From an uncultured Lachnospiraceae bacterium (GTDB lineage Bacteria > Bacillota > Clostridia > Lachnospirales > Lachnospiraceae): a stretch of 33,068 nucleotides of DNA. Made by a program: the position numbers and the translations under genes. The notes under the pieces were generated by a model that saw only the letters and a list, made by a program, of their open reading frames with translations, did no database searches and was not told the origin of the DNA. The stretch's first letter is position 1; every line of letters begins with the position of its first letter. Below, in pieces: positions 7,563 through 16,865 of the stretch. The stretch is taken from assembly GCA_910588895.1 (NCBI GenBank), contig CAJUSS010000010.1, positions 10,200-43,267 on the forward strand. The letters are read 5' to 3'.

Positions 7563-8507
7563 ATGGAGAGGATATACGAACGTGACCCCCGCGAGAGCCG
7601 CCGCTCTGGCGCCCATGACAGCGGACGGCGTACAAAGCACCCGAAAAAGCGCAGTGAATGGATGGATATACTGCTATTTTACTGTCTTCCCTTTGTGGTC
7701 GTGAACAGCATACTGTTCTTATTGGTCGCGGCAAAGCCGTCCATCACTATACGGATAGCGGACACAAAGGACTACCGGACCACCGTCGCCACCGTGACGA
7801 TCAAGTGCCTCCTTCCTCTCAAGGAGTTTTCTTCCACCCAGGAGGGTGTCCCCCTGGAACTGGAGGGAGGAGAAAAGGGGCAGTATACAGCGCAGATCGT
7901 CCAGAACGGGGTGATCGAGATCAATGCCACCTGCATCAACGGCATGACGGATACCCGTTATGAGCACGTCAACATCCTGGATGATGTGGGCCCGATGCTG
8001 GGGGATGCGTATTCGATCGAGGAGGGCGTCCTGACCCTGACCCTGGAGGACAGCCAGGCCGGGCTTGACCATCAGTCAGTCCACGCCACCACACCTTCCG
8101 GCGCTACCCTCTCTCCCACGTCCATCGACAAGCAGACCGGGACCTTTACCTTTGACATGAACGAAGGGTCCCTCATCGTCCATGCCAATGATCTGGCCGG
8201 AAATGCCATGCAGGCTACCTTTAACACCCACATGGAGGTCTTGGATCCTAACGGCATGCCCATAGACCCCACTCTGGCCGGATATGAGATGTCGGAGGGC
8301 GATCCTTCTAAGGCCGGAGCGCAGGACGGGACAAGTGCAGCGGTGATCGATGTACAGCAGACGGAAGAGACCAAGGCGGCCGCAGATCCTGCAGATCCTT
8401 TGTCAGCGGCTTTTGACGTGCAGTCCCAAACCACCGCCCCTCAGCCATCCACAGCAGCAGGGCAGGACAGCCAAGTCAGCATCTACATCGACACCACCAC
8501 TCCATAG
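7563..8507 (+). CDS. Membrane-anchored extracellular protein of unknown function
   Basis: This is a 314-residue protein that I cannot name. ATG 7563 follows GGAG at a good distance; the ATG at 7548 has no RBS. A strongly basic N-terminus (GRRTKHPKKRSEW) precedes one membrane segment at about residues 36-57 (ILLFYCLPFVVVNSILFLLVA), so the rest should face outwards. The exterior part appears to hold two beta-rich modules: one containing IRIADTKDYRTTVATVTIKC, and one with the phrase DDVGPMLGDAYSIEEGVLTL, which looks bacterial Ig-like. The last 70 residues are Ala/Thr/Pro/Gln-rich and unstructured. It is divergent from the HD gene and convergent with malQ. A cell-wall or sensory role is possible but unproven. 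Confidence 0.7.
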   Translation: MERIYERDPRESRRSGAHDSGRRTKHPKKRSEWMDILLFYCLPFVVVNSILFLLVAAKPSITIRIADTKDYRTTVATVTIKCLLPLKEFSSTQEGVPLELEGGEKGQYTAQIVQNGVIEINATCINGMTDTRYEHVNILDDVGPMLGDAYSIEEGVLTLTLEDSQAGLDHQSVHATTPSGATLSPTSIDKQTGTFTFDMNEGSLIVHANDLAGNAMQATFNTHMEVLDPNGMPIDPTLAGYEMSEGDPSKAGAQDGTSAAVIDVQQTEETKAAADPADPLSAAFDVQSQTTAPQPSTAAGQDSQVSIYIDTTTP

Positions 8508-8535
8508 ACCATGCAGGTATAAAAGACGTTTCCGC

Positions 8536-8554
8536 GAGCGGTAAAAGGCCGCTC
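8536..8554 (+). terminator. Short hairpin after the membrane-anchored protein gene
   Basis: GAGCGG (8536-8541) pairs with CCGCTC (8549-8554) across TAAAAGG, 28 bp after the stop codon. There is no strong T-run, so it is at best a weak terminator or a 3'-end stabiliser. Confidence 0.35.
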
Positions 8555-8566
8555 CAGAGAGCGCAT

Positions 8567-8627
8567 AAAAAACATCCCACAGAGTAGACGCCTATCTTTT
8601 ATGACGACCGTCTATCCTGTGGGATGT
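8567..8627 (-). terminator. Long hairpin terminator of malQ
   Basis: On the minus strand the arm ACATCCCACAG (8627-8617) pairs with CTGTGGGATGT (8582-8572). An inner partial stem, TAGACG/CGTCTA, extends the hairpin. A T-run follows at 8572-8567 in the malQ direction. The long interrupted stem and 18-nt loop are larger than a usual terminator. It may also stop the convergent plus-strand transcript. Confidence 0.7.
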
Positions 8628-8694
8628 CTCTTTCTGTGCGCGATAGACCGAGTGCCGTGCTCGCGGCAGGGTCTTTGCGCTTTTCTCTATCTTT

Positions 8695-10221
8695 TTATGG
8701 CTTCTCCGCTTCGGTCTGCGGGCAGGCTCCGCCATCCCTTCCGTACAGATGCACCATCTTGCGGATCTTCCGGCACAGCGCCTTGTCCAGCTCACCGGGG
8801 AGCAGACGCCATTTCCAGTTATCCCCCAAGGTGGAGGGCTCGTTGATCCTCGCCTCTCTCCCCAGCCCCAGGTAGTCCTGGACCGGGATCACCGCCAGAT
8901 CCGCCACACTGGCCAGCGCCAAGCGGATGATATCCCAGGTCTTAAGCGTGCCCTCCTCTTCCCCCTTGATGTACTGCAGCGCGAACTGCTTGTCCGCCTC
9001 CGGCATGGCATCCAGCCATCCGGCCAAGGTATCATTGTCGTGGGTGCCGGTATAGATCACACAGTTTTTCACATGGTTGTGGGGCAGGTATGCGCTGCCG
9101 CCTTCATGGTCAAAGGCAAAGGCCAGCACCTTCATGCCCGGGAATCCTGAAGCCTCCAAAAGCTCCAGCACACTGGGGGTCAAAAGGCCCAGGTCTTCCG
9201 CGATGATCGGGAGCTGCCGGGTCTTAAAGTGCTCTTCCATCTTATGAAAGAGTTCCATGCCAGGTCCCTTTTCCCAATGTCCATGCTCTGCAGTCTTATG
9301 ACCGTATGGGATCGAATAGTACTCGTCAAAGCCGCGGAAATGATCTACCCTGACCACATCATACAGGCGGAAGCTGTACTCCATCCGCTCCAGCCACCAG
9401 GCATAGCCGGTCTTCCTGTGATAGTCCCAGCGATATAAGGGATTCCCCCACAGCTGGCCGGTAGCCGAAAAATAGTCCGGCGGGCAACCTGCCACAGCCG
9501 AAGGCAGGTTCTTTTTATCAAACTGGAACAGCTCCGGATGGGCCCAGGCATCTGCTCCGTCAGCGGCCACATAGATCGGGATATCGCCGATGATCTTGAT
9601 CTGCCGCTCATTGGCATACTCTTTCAGCGCGACCCATTGCTCCTGGAACTTATATTGCTGGAACCCGTAAAATAAGATCTCCTCCCACAAGCTTTCCTGA
9701 TACCGGCTCATGGCTTGGAGACAGCACAGCTTGATGTCCGCCTCCCACTCCGTCCATGGCTTGTTCTTAAAATGTCCCTTTAAAGCCATATAAAGGCAAT
9801 ATTCTCTTGTCTCCGATAACAGACAGTCTCTAAGGAGAGCCTCTGCCTTTTTCCGTCCCAGTTTTCCCAGCCAGCGGCCAAAAGCCTTCTTAAGGACCGG
9901 GAAGCGGAGCGCATACAGCTTATCATAGGCGATATAGCGCGCTCCTTCTCCCGGATCGGCCTCTCTGCATTCTGCTCTTGTCAAGAGTCCTTCCTCTGCC
10001 AGTGCATCCAGGTCGATAAAATAGGGGTTTCCGGCAAAGGCGGAAAAAGACTGGTATGGGGAATCCCCATAGCCGGTCGGCCCCAGCGGCAAGATCTGCC
10101 AGTATCGCTGCCCCGCCTCCTGCAGCTTATCTACAAACGCATAGGCCTCCTTCGAAAATGCCCCGATCCCGTAGGGTGACGGCAGGCTTGAGACCGGCAG
10201 CAGCATCCCACACTCTCTCAT
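8695..10221 (-). CDS. malQ: 4-alpha-glucanotransferase (amylomaltase), GH77
   Basis: This 508-residue enzyme transfers maltooligosaccharide chains between glucans and releases glucose, feeding glycogen phosphorylase. The start ATG 10221 has AAAAGGAGGAT seven bases upstream; an in-frame ATG at 10257 does not. The N-terminal signature LLPVSSLPSPYGIGAFSKEA is typical. Catalytic residues are the nucleophile Asp293 (RVDHFRG), acid/base Glu342 (IIAEDLG) and stabiliser Asp395 (GTHDNDT). The two aspartates match Thermus aquaticus amylomaltase numbering, and the length is that of the compact bacterial form. It is divergent from glgP across 292 bp holding one promoter for each gene. It acts in the cytoplasm in glycogen and maltodextrin turnover. 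Confidence 0.96.
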   Translation of the reverse strand: MRECGMLLPVSSLPSPYGIGAFSKEAYAFVDKLQEAGQRYWQILPLGPTGYGDSPYQSFSAFAGNPYFIDLDALAEEGLLTRAECREADPGEGARYIAYDKLYALRFPVLKKAFGRWLGKLGRKKAEALLRDCLLSETREYCLYMALKGHFKNKPWTEWEADIKLCCLQAMSRYQESLWEEILFYGFQQYKFQEQWVALKEYANERQIKIIGDIPIYVAADGADAWAHPELFQFDKKNLPSAVAGCPPDYFSATGQLWGNPLYRWDYHRKTGYAWWLERMEYSFRLYDVVRVDHFRGFDEYYSIPYGHKTAEHGHWEKGPGMELFHKMEEHFKTRQLPIIAEDLGLLTPSVLELLEASGFPGMKVLAFAFDHEGGSAYLPHNHVKNCVIYTGTHDNDTLAGWLDAMPEADKQFALQYIKGEEEGTLKTWDIIRLALASVADLAVIPVQDYLGLGREARINEPSTLGDNWKWRLLPGELDKALCRKIRKMVHLYGRDGGACPQTEAEKP

Positions 10222-10293
10222 CGGCTGATCCTCCTTTTCAATGATCTGTACGGACACGACCGCACATCCATCGGTCAGCCCATTTTAGTAAAA

Positions 10294-10322
10294 AGTATAG
10301 CATGACATCTACCTTCCCGCAA
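10294..10322 (-). promoter_or_regulatory. Sigma-A promoter of malQ
   Basis: On the minus strand TTGCGG (10322-10317), a 17-bp spacer and TATACT (10299-10294) lie about 70 bp before the malQ start. The match is good. Confidence 0.7.
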
Positions 10323-10439
10323 TATTTTCGGCCTGCATTTTTTGTTGCCGTTACGTTCCGTATCCGTGCCGGCACTTTGCCCGGTCCCTGTAAAAAGTGA
10401 CAAAAATGTCTGGAACAGGTAGAAAAATCGCAGATACCC

Positions 10440-10468
10440 TTGACAGCCGGGCATGAAATGGGCATTAT
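10440..10468 (+). promoter_or_regulatory. Sigma-A promoter of glgP
   Basis: A perfect TTGACA (10440-10445) is followed by 17 bp and CATTAT (10463-10468); TATAAA overlaps slightly downstream. The site is about 45 bp before the glgP start. Confidence 0.65.
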
Positions 10469-10513
10469 AAAGGGGGTAAATCTCAGAACGTTCTATCGAA
10501 AGGAGTCTTTACA

Positions 10514-12778
10514 ATGGAACAGACTTTAGAAGCAAGGTTACAGGCATACTGTAAAAAAGACTTGAGCCTCTGCAGCAATGAGGAACTTTATACAAGCCTT
10601 CTCTTCCTGGTCCAGTCCATGGCCCAGAAAAAGGTATCCGCAGAGGGCAAAAAGAAACTGTACTACATCTCCGCCGAGTTTCTGATCGGCAAGCTCTTAT
10701 CCAACGATCTGATCAACTTAGGGATCTATGATGAGGTAAAGGGACTCCTTGCCTCCCACGGCAAGCAGCTGAGCGAGGTGGAAGAGGTGGAGCCGGAGCC
10801 ATCTCTGGGAAATGGCGGTTTAGGACGGCTGGCCGCCTGTTTTCTGGATTCGATCGCCACTTTAGGCCTGAACGGGGACGGCATCGGCTTAAACTATCAT
10901 TTCGGCCTGTTCAAACAGGTGTTCAAGGACCATCTCCAGCAGGAAACACCTAATCCCTGGATCGAAGATCCCTCCTGGCTCAAAAAGACCGACGTATCCT
11001 ACCAGATCCCCTTCAAGGGCTTTACCCTGACCTCTCGCCTTTATGACATCGCGGTGACCGGCTACGAGAACAGGACCAATACGCTCCATCTGTTCGACGT
11101 GGAGAGCGTCGATGAGAGCCTGGTGGAGGCAGACCACATCACCTTTGATAAAGAGGATATCCCGAAGAACCTGACCTTATTCCTGTATCCGGACGACAGC
11201 GACGAGGCCGGCCATCAGCTGCGCATCTACCAGCAGTATTTTATGGTCAGCAACGCCGCACGGCTGATCTTAGACGAGTGCACGGCAAAGGGCTGCACCC
11301 TCTACGACCTGCCGGACTACGCCGTGATCCAGATCAACGACACCCACCCCACCATGGTGATCCCGGAACTGATCCGCCTGCTGATGGAACGGGGCATGGA
11401 CATGGACGACGCGATCGATGTGGTGTCCAGGACCTGCGCCTATACGAACCACACCATCCTGTCCGAGGCTCTGGAGAAATGGCCGATCGCCTACCTGAAA
11501 AAATGTGTCCCACAGCTGGTGCCGATCATCGAGGTCCTGGACGATAAGGTCCGCCGGAGATACCCCGATGAGTCCGTGGCCATCATCGACCGCAACGATA
11601 CCGTCCACATGGCCCACATCGATATCCATTATGGATCCGCTGTGAACGGCGTAGCCGCCCTGCACACGGAGATCTTAAAGAACACGGAGCTCCACAACTT
11701 TTATAAGCTCTACCCGGAGAAGTTCTCCAACAAGACCAACGGCATCACCTTCCGCCGCTGGCTGCTGCACTGCAACCCAAAGCTGGCTTCCCTGATCGGC
11801 TCCCTGATCGGAGACGGCTATAAAAAGGATGCCATGGAACTGGAAAAGCTATGGCAGTATAAGGACGATCCCAAGGTGCTGGATGCGCTCTTGCAGATCA
11901 AGGAGGAAAACAAAGCAGCCTTGGCCCAGTACCTGGAGGATACCCAGCAGATCCATCTGGACAGCGCTTCGATCTTTGACATCCAGATCAAGCGTCTCCA
12001 TGAATACAAGCGGCAGCAGCTCAACGCCCTTTATCTGATCCATCAGTACTTAAACATCAAAAATGGAAAGCTGCCCTCTGCCCCTGTTACCGCGATCTTC
12101 GGTGCAAAGGCCGCTCCCGCCTATACCATCGCCAAGGATATCATCCATCTGCTCCTCTGCCTGCAGGATCTGACCACGAAGGATCCGGAGGTAAGCCCCT
12201 GGCTGCGGGTGGTGATGGTGGAGAACTATAACGTGACCCTTGCAGAAAAGCTGATCCCGGCCTGCGATATCTCCGAGCAGATCTCCCTGGCCTCCAAGGA
12301 AGCCAGCGGGACAGGGAACATGAAGTTCATGCTGAACGGCGCCGTCACCTTAGGTACGGACGACGGGGCAAATGTGGAGATCCACGACCTGGTGGGCGAT
12401 GAGAACATCTACATCTTCGGCGAATCCAGCGACACGGTGATCCAGCGCTATGCGGAAGGGTCCTATAAGTCCATCGCGTATTACGAGAAGGATCCGGAGC
12501 TCAAAGCGGCTGTGGACTTCATCGTCAGCGAGAAGATGCTCTCCATCGGCTCCAAGGAACACTTAGAGCGGCTTTACAAAGAATTCCTGAACAAGGACTG
12601 GTTCATGACCTTCCCGGACTTTAAGGATTATGTAAAGACCAAGGATCAGGCGATCAGGGACTATCCTGACCGGACCGCCTGGGCGAGAAAGATGTTGAAG
12701 AACATCAGCCAGGCCGGCTTCTTCTCCTCCGACCGGACGATCGCGGAGTATGACCGGGACATCTGGAAGCTGAACTGA
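10514..12778 (+). CDS. glgP: Glycogen / maltodextrin phosphorylase (GT35)
   Basis: This 754-residue enzyme uses pyridoxal phosphate to release glucose-1-phosphate from alpha-1,4-glucan ends. GAAAGGAG before ATG 10514 fixes the start. The signature EASGTGNMKFMLNGAVTLGT contains the cofactor lysine, Lys604. EPSLGNGGLGRLAACFLDS near the N-terminus and IQINDTHPTMVIPELIRLL are also conserved. The chain is shorter than muscle-type phosphorylases and starts close to the catalytic core, which fits an unregulated bacterial form. It is read away from malQ and towards glgB, so three glucan enzymes are neighbours. No synthase or ADP-glucose pyrophosphorylase is present in this window. Confidence 0.96.
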   Translation: MEQTLEARLQAYCKKDLSLCSNEELYTSLLFLVQSMAQKKVSAEGKKKLYYISAEFLIGKLLSNDLINLGIYDEVKGLLASHGKQLSEVEEVEPEPSLGNGGLGRLAACFLDSIATLGLNGDGIGLNYHFGLFKQVFKDHLQQETPNPWIEDPSWLKKTDVSYQIPFKGFTLTSRLYDIAVTGYENRTNTLHLFDVESVDESLVEADHITFDKEDIPKNLTLFLYPDDSDEAGHQLRIYQQYFMVSNAARLILDECTAKGCTLYDLPDYAVIQINDTHPTMVIPELIRLLMERGMDMDDAIDVVSRTCAYTNHTILSEALEKWPIAYLKKCVPQLVPIIEVLDDKVRRRYPDESVAIIDRNDTVHMAHIDIHYGSAVNGVAALHTEILKNTELHNFYKLYPEKFSNKTNGITFRRWLLHCNPKLASLIGSLIGDGYKKDAMELEKLWQYKDDPKVLDALLQIKEENKAALAQYLEDTQQIHLDSASIFDIQIKRLHEYKRQQLNALYLIHQYLNIKNGKLPSAPVTAIFGAKAAPAYTIAKDIIHLLLCLQDLTTKDPEVSPWLRVVMVENYNVTLAEKLIPACDISEQISLASKEASGTGNMKFMLNGAVTLGTDDGANVEIHDLVGDENIYIFGESSDTVIQRYAEGSYKSIAYYEKDPELKAAVDFIVSEKMLSIGSKEHLERLYKEFLNKDWFMTFPDFKDYVKTKDQAIRDYPDRTAWARKMLKNISQAGFFSSDRTIAEYDRDIWKLN

Positions 12779-12859
12779 CGGATGCATCTGTCAGGCCCAT
12801 GACCTGCGGCTTTTGACCGAGGCTTCCGATGTTACGACCCAGAAAACAGCACGTTTTCC

Positions 12860-12898
12860 AAAAATGGACTGCCGCTTTTTGCGGCAGTCCATTTTTTT
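12860..12898. terminator. Bidirectional terminator between glgP and glgB
   Basis: AAAAATGGACTGCCGC (12860-12875) pairs perfectly with GCGGCAGTCCATTTTT (12881-12896) around a TTTTT loop. A T-run continues to 12898, and A-rich sequence on the other side serves the convergent glgB transcript. Confidence 0.93.
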
Positions 12899-12901
12899 GC
12901 C

Positions 12902-15382
12902 TTATCTCTTTCCGCTCTTTTTCGTGCTGCGCTTTGTGGTCTCGGCCTTGGCCTCCTTCTTCTTTTCTTCCTTAGGCGCTTTTGCAGCCTTCTTCTCTGC
13001 CGGCTTCTTTTCTATCGGCTTTTTCTCGACCGTCTTTTGATCGGTGGTCTTCTTTTCCGCGGTCTCCTTCGCAGCGGTCTTGGCAGCCGCCTTTTCCGGC
13101 GCTGCCTTAGCTGCCGCTTTCTTCGGCTTCTCCTCCTTCATCGGCGTGCAGGAGAAGATCGATACGCTCATAGCCGGGATATGGATATCGATGGAATAGT
13201 CCCTCCCATCCCACTCGACTGCCTTAGCGGTCTTGGCTCTGGGGTTCCCTGCGCCGTCCCCGCCAAACTGCACATCCTGGCTGCTCAGGATCTCTTTATA
13301 CTTCCCGTAGAAGGGAACACCGACCCGAAAACTCTCATGCTCCACATTGTCGAAGTTGCAGACAAAGAGCAGGGTCTCCTCCGGCTTCTTGGTCTGGCGC
13401 ACGAACATCACCAGGCTCTGTTCATGATATGTGCAGTTGATCCACTGGAAGCCCTCTGGATAATAATCTTCCGCATACATCGCCGGATGCTCTTTATAGA
13501 ACGCGTTCAGGATCCGCACATAATCCTGGATCTGCTTGTGCAGCGGGAACTGGAGGATATCCCAATCCAGACTGGCGTTCTCGTTCCACTCATGGACCTG
13601 GCCGAACTCCTGGCCCATGAAGAGGAGCTTCTTGCCCGGATGGCCCATATAGTAGCCGTAAGCTGTCCGCAGGTTCCTGGCCTTATCTTCCAAGGTCTCT
13701 CCAGGCATCTTTCCCAGGAGAGATGCCTTTCCGTGGACCACCTCATCATGGGAGAACACCAGGATGAAATCCTCGCTGTAGGCATACAGCATGCTGAAGG
13801 TCAATGCACCATAGTTGTTCTTCCGGAAATAGGGGTCGCACTTCATGTAGTTCAGGAAGTCGTTCATCCATCCCATGTTCCACTTATAATCAAAGCCAAG
13901 GCCGCCGTCCTTCACATCGCCGGTGATCTGGGGCCACGCAGTGGATTCCTCCGCGATCAGGACAGCGCCGTCCTTCCGGCCCTTGAAAACGGAGCTTAAG
14001 TGCTTTAAGAATTCTACGGCCTCCAGGTTCTCGTGGCCCCCGTACATATTGGCCACCCACTCGCCGTCATTCTTGCCGTAATCCAGATAGAGCATGGAAG
14101 CCACCGCATCCATGCGGATCCCGTCCGCATGGAACTTATCCACCCAGAAGAGCGCATTGGCGATCAGGAAATTGCTTACACCGGGGCGCCCGTAATTATA
14201 GATCAGGGTCCCCCAATGAGGATGGGCTCCCTGGCGGGGATCCGCGTGCTCATATACGCAGCTCCCGTCAAAGCAGGCCAATCCGTTCAGATCTCTTGGG
14301 AAATGGGCCGGCACCCAGTCTAAGATCACTCCGATCCCCTGCCGGTGCATATAGTCCATAAAATACATCAGGTCATCCGGCGTTCCGTAACGGCTGGTAG
14401 GCGCATAATAACCGGTCACCTGATAGCCCCAGGAAGCGTCCAGCGGGTGCTCCATGACCGGGAGCAGCTCGATATGGGTGTAACCCATCTGCTTCACATA
14501 CTCTGCCAGCTTGACCGCGATCTCCCGGTAATTATAAAATTCGGATCCGACGATCTCCGTCCCATCCTCATTGACCGAGATGCTCTTGCGGATCCAGGAT
14601 CCTAAGTGGACCTCATAGATATTGACCGGCTTATCCTTCGTATCGGACTTCGCCCTGGCCTCCATCCACGCCTTATCCTCCCACTGGAACTGATCCAGAT
14701 CCCAGACGATCGAGGCATTGTTCGGCCGCAGCTCGCAGTAGTTGCCATAGGGGTCCGTCTTCATCATAGGTTCGCCCTTCATGGTCTTGACCTCGTACTT
14801 GTAGACCGCCCCTTCCTTGAGCCCCGGGATGAACAGCTCAAAGATGCCGGACTCGCCCAGCTTGCGCATCTGATGGCGGCGTCCGTCCCAGATATTGAAG
14901 TCACCCACCACGCTGACCCGCATGGCGCAGGGCGCCCACACAGCAAAATACACGCCCTCCACACCCTCTAGCTTCATCGGATGAGCGCCTAGCTTCTCAT
15001 AGATCCGATAGTGGATGCCTGACTGGAACTTCTTCTGATCGCTGTCCGTGATCTGAGGTTTGAACGCATAGGGATCGCGCACTTCCTCCGTGACATCATC
15101 CTGGTAGACGATCTGATAGACATAGTCCTTTGACGCCCGTTTCGGGAGCAGTGCTGCAAAAAAACCCCGGTAAGGACCAGCCGGATCCACATCCTCCATC
15201 GGATACTGTTTCCCATCCGCCAGCTTTACCGTTACGGACTTTGCCGTCGGGAGCAGCGCCTGGATAAGGAGCCCGTCCTCTGTCATATGTGGTCCCAGCA
15301 TCCGATGGGGGTCCGATGATTCCGAATAGATCAGCTCTTCGATCGCTGCCCAGTCTAATAGATCGTATAATTTTTTGTCCAT
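12902..15382 (-). CDS. glgB: 1,4-alpha-glucan branching enzyme with a Lys/Ala/Glu-rich C-terminal tail
   Basis: This 826-residue GH13 enzyme makes alpha-1,6 branches in glycogen. Two N-terminal carbohydrate-binding/Ig-like modules (about 1-110 and 120-240) precede the barrel. Catalytic residues are nucleophile Asp425 (GIRMDAVAS), acid Glu478 (LIAEESTAWP) and the aspartate of FSHDEVVHGK. The 53-residue Asp-to-Glu spacing equals that of E. coli GlgB. The enzyme core ends near residue 748. The last 78 residues are almost wholly Lys, Ala, Glu and Thr with repeated EKK blocks, which is not part of normal branching enzymes. The start ATG 15382 follows AAGGGGG. Its promoter is seen upstream. Confidence 0.95.
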   Translation of the reverse strand: MDKKLYDLLDWAAIEELIYSESSDPHRMLGPHMTEDGLLIQALLPTAKSVTVKLADGKQYPMEDVDPAGPYRGFFAALLPKRASKDYVYQIVYQDDVTEEVRDPYAFKPQITDSDQKKFQSGIHYRIYEKLGAHPMKLEGVEGVYFAVWAPCAMRVSVVGDFNIWDGRRHQMRKLGESGIFELFIPGLKEGAVYKYEVKTMKGEPMMKTDPYGNYCELRPNNASIVWDLDQFQWEDKAWMEARAKSDTKDKPVNIYEVHLGSWIRKSISVNEDGTEIVGSEFYNYREIAVKLAEYVKQMGYTHIELLPVMEHPLDASWGYQVTGYYAPTSRYGTPDDLMYFMDYMHRQGIGVILDWVPAHFPRDLNGLACFDGSCVYEHADPRQGAHPHWGTLIYNYGRPGVSNFLIANALFWVDKFHADGIRMDAVASMLYLDYGKNDGEWVANMYGGHENLEAVEFLKHLSSVFKGRKDGAVLIAEESTAWPQITGDVKDGGLGFDYKWNMGWMNDFLNYMKCDPYFRKNNYGALTFSMLYAYSEDFILVFSHDEVVHGKASLLGKMPGETLEDKARNLRTAYGYYMGHPGKKLLFMGQEFGQVHEWNENASLDWDILQFPLHKQIQDYVRILNAFYKEHPAMYAEDYYPEGFQWINCTYHEQSLVMFVRQTKKPEETLLFVCNFDNVEHESFRVGVPFYGKYKEILSSQDVQFGGDGAGNPRAKTAKAVEWDGRDYSIDIHIPAMSVSIFSCTPMKEEKPKKAAAKAAPEKAAAKTAAKETAEKKTTDQKTVEKKPIEKKPAEKKAAKAPKEEKKKEAKAETTKRSTKKSGKR

Positions 15383-15418
15383 AAAAGTGCCCCCTTCTCT
15401 CCCTTTATCTTTGTCACT

Positions 15419-15447
15419 ATCTTACCATTTTTTCGAAAGATCGGCAA
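15419..15447 (-). promoter_or_regulatory. Promoter of glgB
   Basis: On the minus strand TTGCCG (15447-15442), a 17-bp spacer and TAAGAT (15424-15419) match the consensus at four of six positions each, about 35 bp before the start. Further upstream, CCGCCGC (15566-15560) and GCGGCGG (15535-15529) could form a weak terminator for the preceding gene. Confidence 0.55.
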
Positions 15448-15569
15448 TGTATTTCTTACTTATTTTCCCGTTTCTACCCTCATTTTTTCGACTTTTTGTC
15501 AGATCCTTCCACATTTTTGTCTTTTATGCCGCCGCGATCCGACCGATCCCCCATTTTCTGCGGCGGTCG

Positions 15570-16661
15570 TCACGTTCCCGGCTCCCGGCGGTGATAGGCC
15601 AGCATAAGATCCACCACCCTGCCATAGCTCTTCACGCCCTCCGCCTGGCTGTTCACTTTCAGATAAGTATCGTTCACCCGGGTGGCCGCTTCCGACACCC
15701 GCCCTTCATACCGCTTCCAGAACGCATTGTTCGCCTGCATATCCTGTCGCACCTCCTGGGGCAATCCGGCCTGCAGCTGAGCGGCCCGCTCCGGATCTTG
15801 GCGGTACAGCGCGTTGTCCGCATAGATGAACCCAGACAGATACCCGCTGTACCGGGAATAGGCAGACTCCGATCCTATACAAGCCAGGTAGCCGATAAAA
15901 TTCGCTTCCTCCTCCCGCATGAACCCTTTTAGGTGGGAAAGCTCATGGCATGCGGTGTGGGGGATATTGTAAGCGGTCATATCATCGTTATAGTTTGCCT
16001 CGATCGTAAAGGGAGAATACACACCGGATAAGGACTGGACGGAAAGGATCTGGGAAAGGGCCACCGGCTTCGGGAGAGGGTAATAGCCGGAAAGCTGGGG
16101 ATAGCGCTGCCCGAGGGCTGCCATATCCGCCCTGGCCTGCTGCGGGAAGCCGGCCCGCGCCGCCCCGTCCGGCTGGATGGTCCCCTGCCTGTCCTTAAGC
16201 TCCTGGCTGGTCTCCTGCACCTGCTCCGCCAGGAAGGCACAGAGCTGCTCTAACTCCTCCACAGAGGACTCCCGGATCTCCAGATCTAAGTAGGACGAGA
16301 AGGGCTGACGATAATAATTTACCCCGCAGTTTACCGTGTAGACGCAGACCAGGAGCGCTGCGGCAAGCAGCGATGTCCCGGCCAGATCCTTCAGGCACCG
16401 CCTCCAGGTCTCCTCCCGGCGGACGCACCTGAAGATCCAGGCGATCTTGTACCACAGAGCGGCAAGAAGGAGGAGATAAAGCCCCCATTCCGATACCGAA
16501 AAGGGAAGACGGCCGAAAAACAGGCCGAAAGATCGGACCAGGAGCGGATATACCCGTCTCCCATACCACTCTCCAAAGCCAGAGATACAGCGGGCCGCAA
16601 GCTGCAGCGCCAATGCGGACGCCAAAAGGATGATGCTGCTCAGGATCTTCTTATCTTTCAT
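15570..16661 (-). CDS. DUF3810-type membrane zinc peptidase
   Basis: This is a 363-residue protein. Three hydrophobic segments occupy roughly residues 5-25, 50-75 and 90-112, followed by a large domain with the zinc peptidase motif HELSH and a downstream EEEANF that could supply the third ligand. This matches DUF3810, a putative metallopeptidase family of unknown substrate common in Firmicutes and Bacteroidetes. GGAGG lies before ATG 16661. TGGAAA and TAAGAT 17 bp apart further upstream may be its promoter. It is divergent from signal peptidase I. Cleavage of an extracytoplasmic substrate is implied by the architecture but not shown. Confidence 0.82.
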   Translation of the reverse strand: MKDKKILSSIILLASALALQLAARCISGFGEWYGRRVYPLLVRSFGLFFGRLPFSVSEWGLYLLLLAALWYKIAWIFRCVRREETWRRCLKDLAGTSLLAAALLVCVYTVNCGVNYYRQPFSSYLDLEIRESSVEELEQLCAFLAEQVQETSQELKDRQGTIQPDGAARAGFPQQARADMAALGQRYPQLSGYYPLPKPVALSQILSVQSLSGVYSPFTIEANYNDDMTAYNIPHTACHELSHLKGFMREEEANFIGYLACIGSESAYSRYSGYLSGFIYADNALYRQDPERAAQLQAGLPQEVRQDMQANNAFWKRYEGRVSEAATRVNDTYLKVNSQAEGVKSYGRVVDLMLAYHRREPGT

Positions 16662-16792
16662 GTAGGAGCCTCCAAATATTCTTTATCTCTATCTTACCTC
16701 TTTTCGCCGATCATTTCCAGTCTTTTTCCCACAAGTTCCCTGGATATATCTTCCATCTTGCGAGATTTTTTCTTAAGAAGTCCAAAAATCCC

Positions 16793-16821
16793 TTGCAGAA
16801 ACGGCAAAACTAAAATATACT
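16793..16821 (+). promoter_or_regulatory. Sigma-A promoter of the signal peptidase gene
   Basis: TTGCAG (16793-16798), a 17-bp spacer and TATACT (16816-16821) form a strong sigma-A match about 45 bp before the start codon. Confidence 0.75.
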
Positions 16822-16865
16822 CTTTCTTGATAGATCCGAAAACGATCAAAAGAAAGGATCGGGGA

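Noticed and set aside
13037..13999. A 320-codon frame on the strand opposite glgB
   Set aside because: It lies wholly inside the certain glgB gene, has no RBS, and its composition is the mirror of glgB codons. Strong codon bias in this genome gives many such antisense frames.
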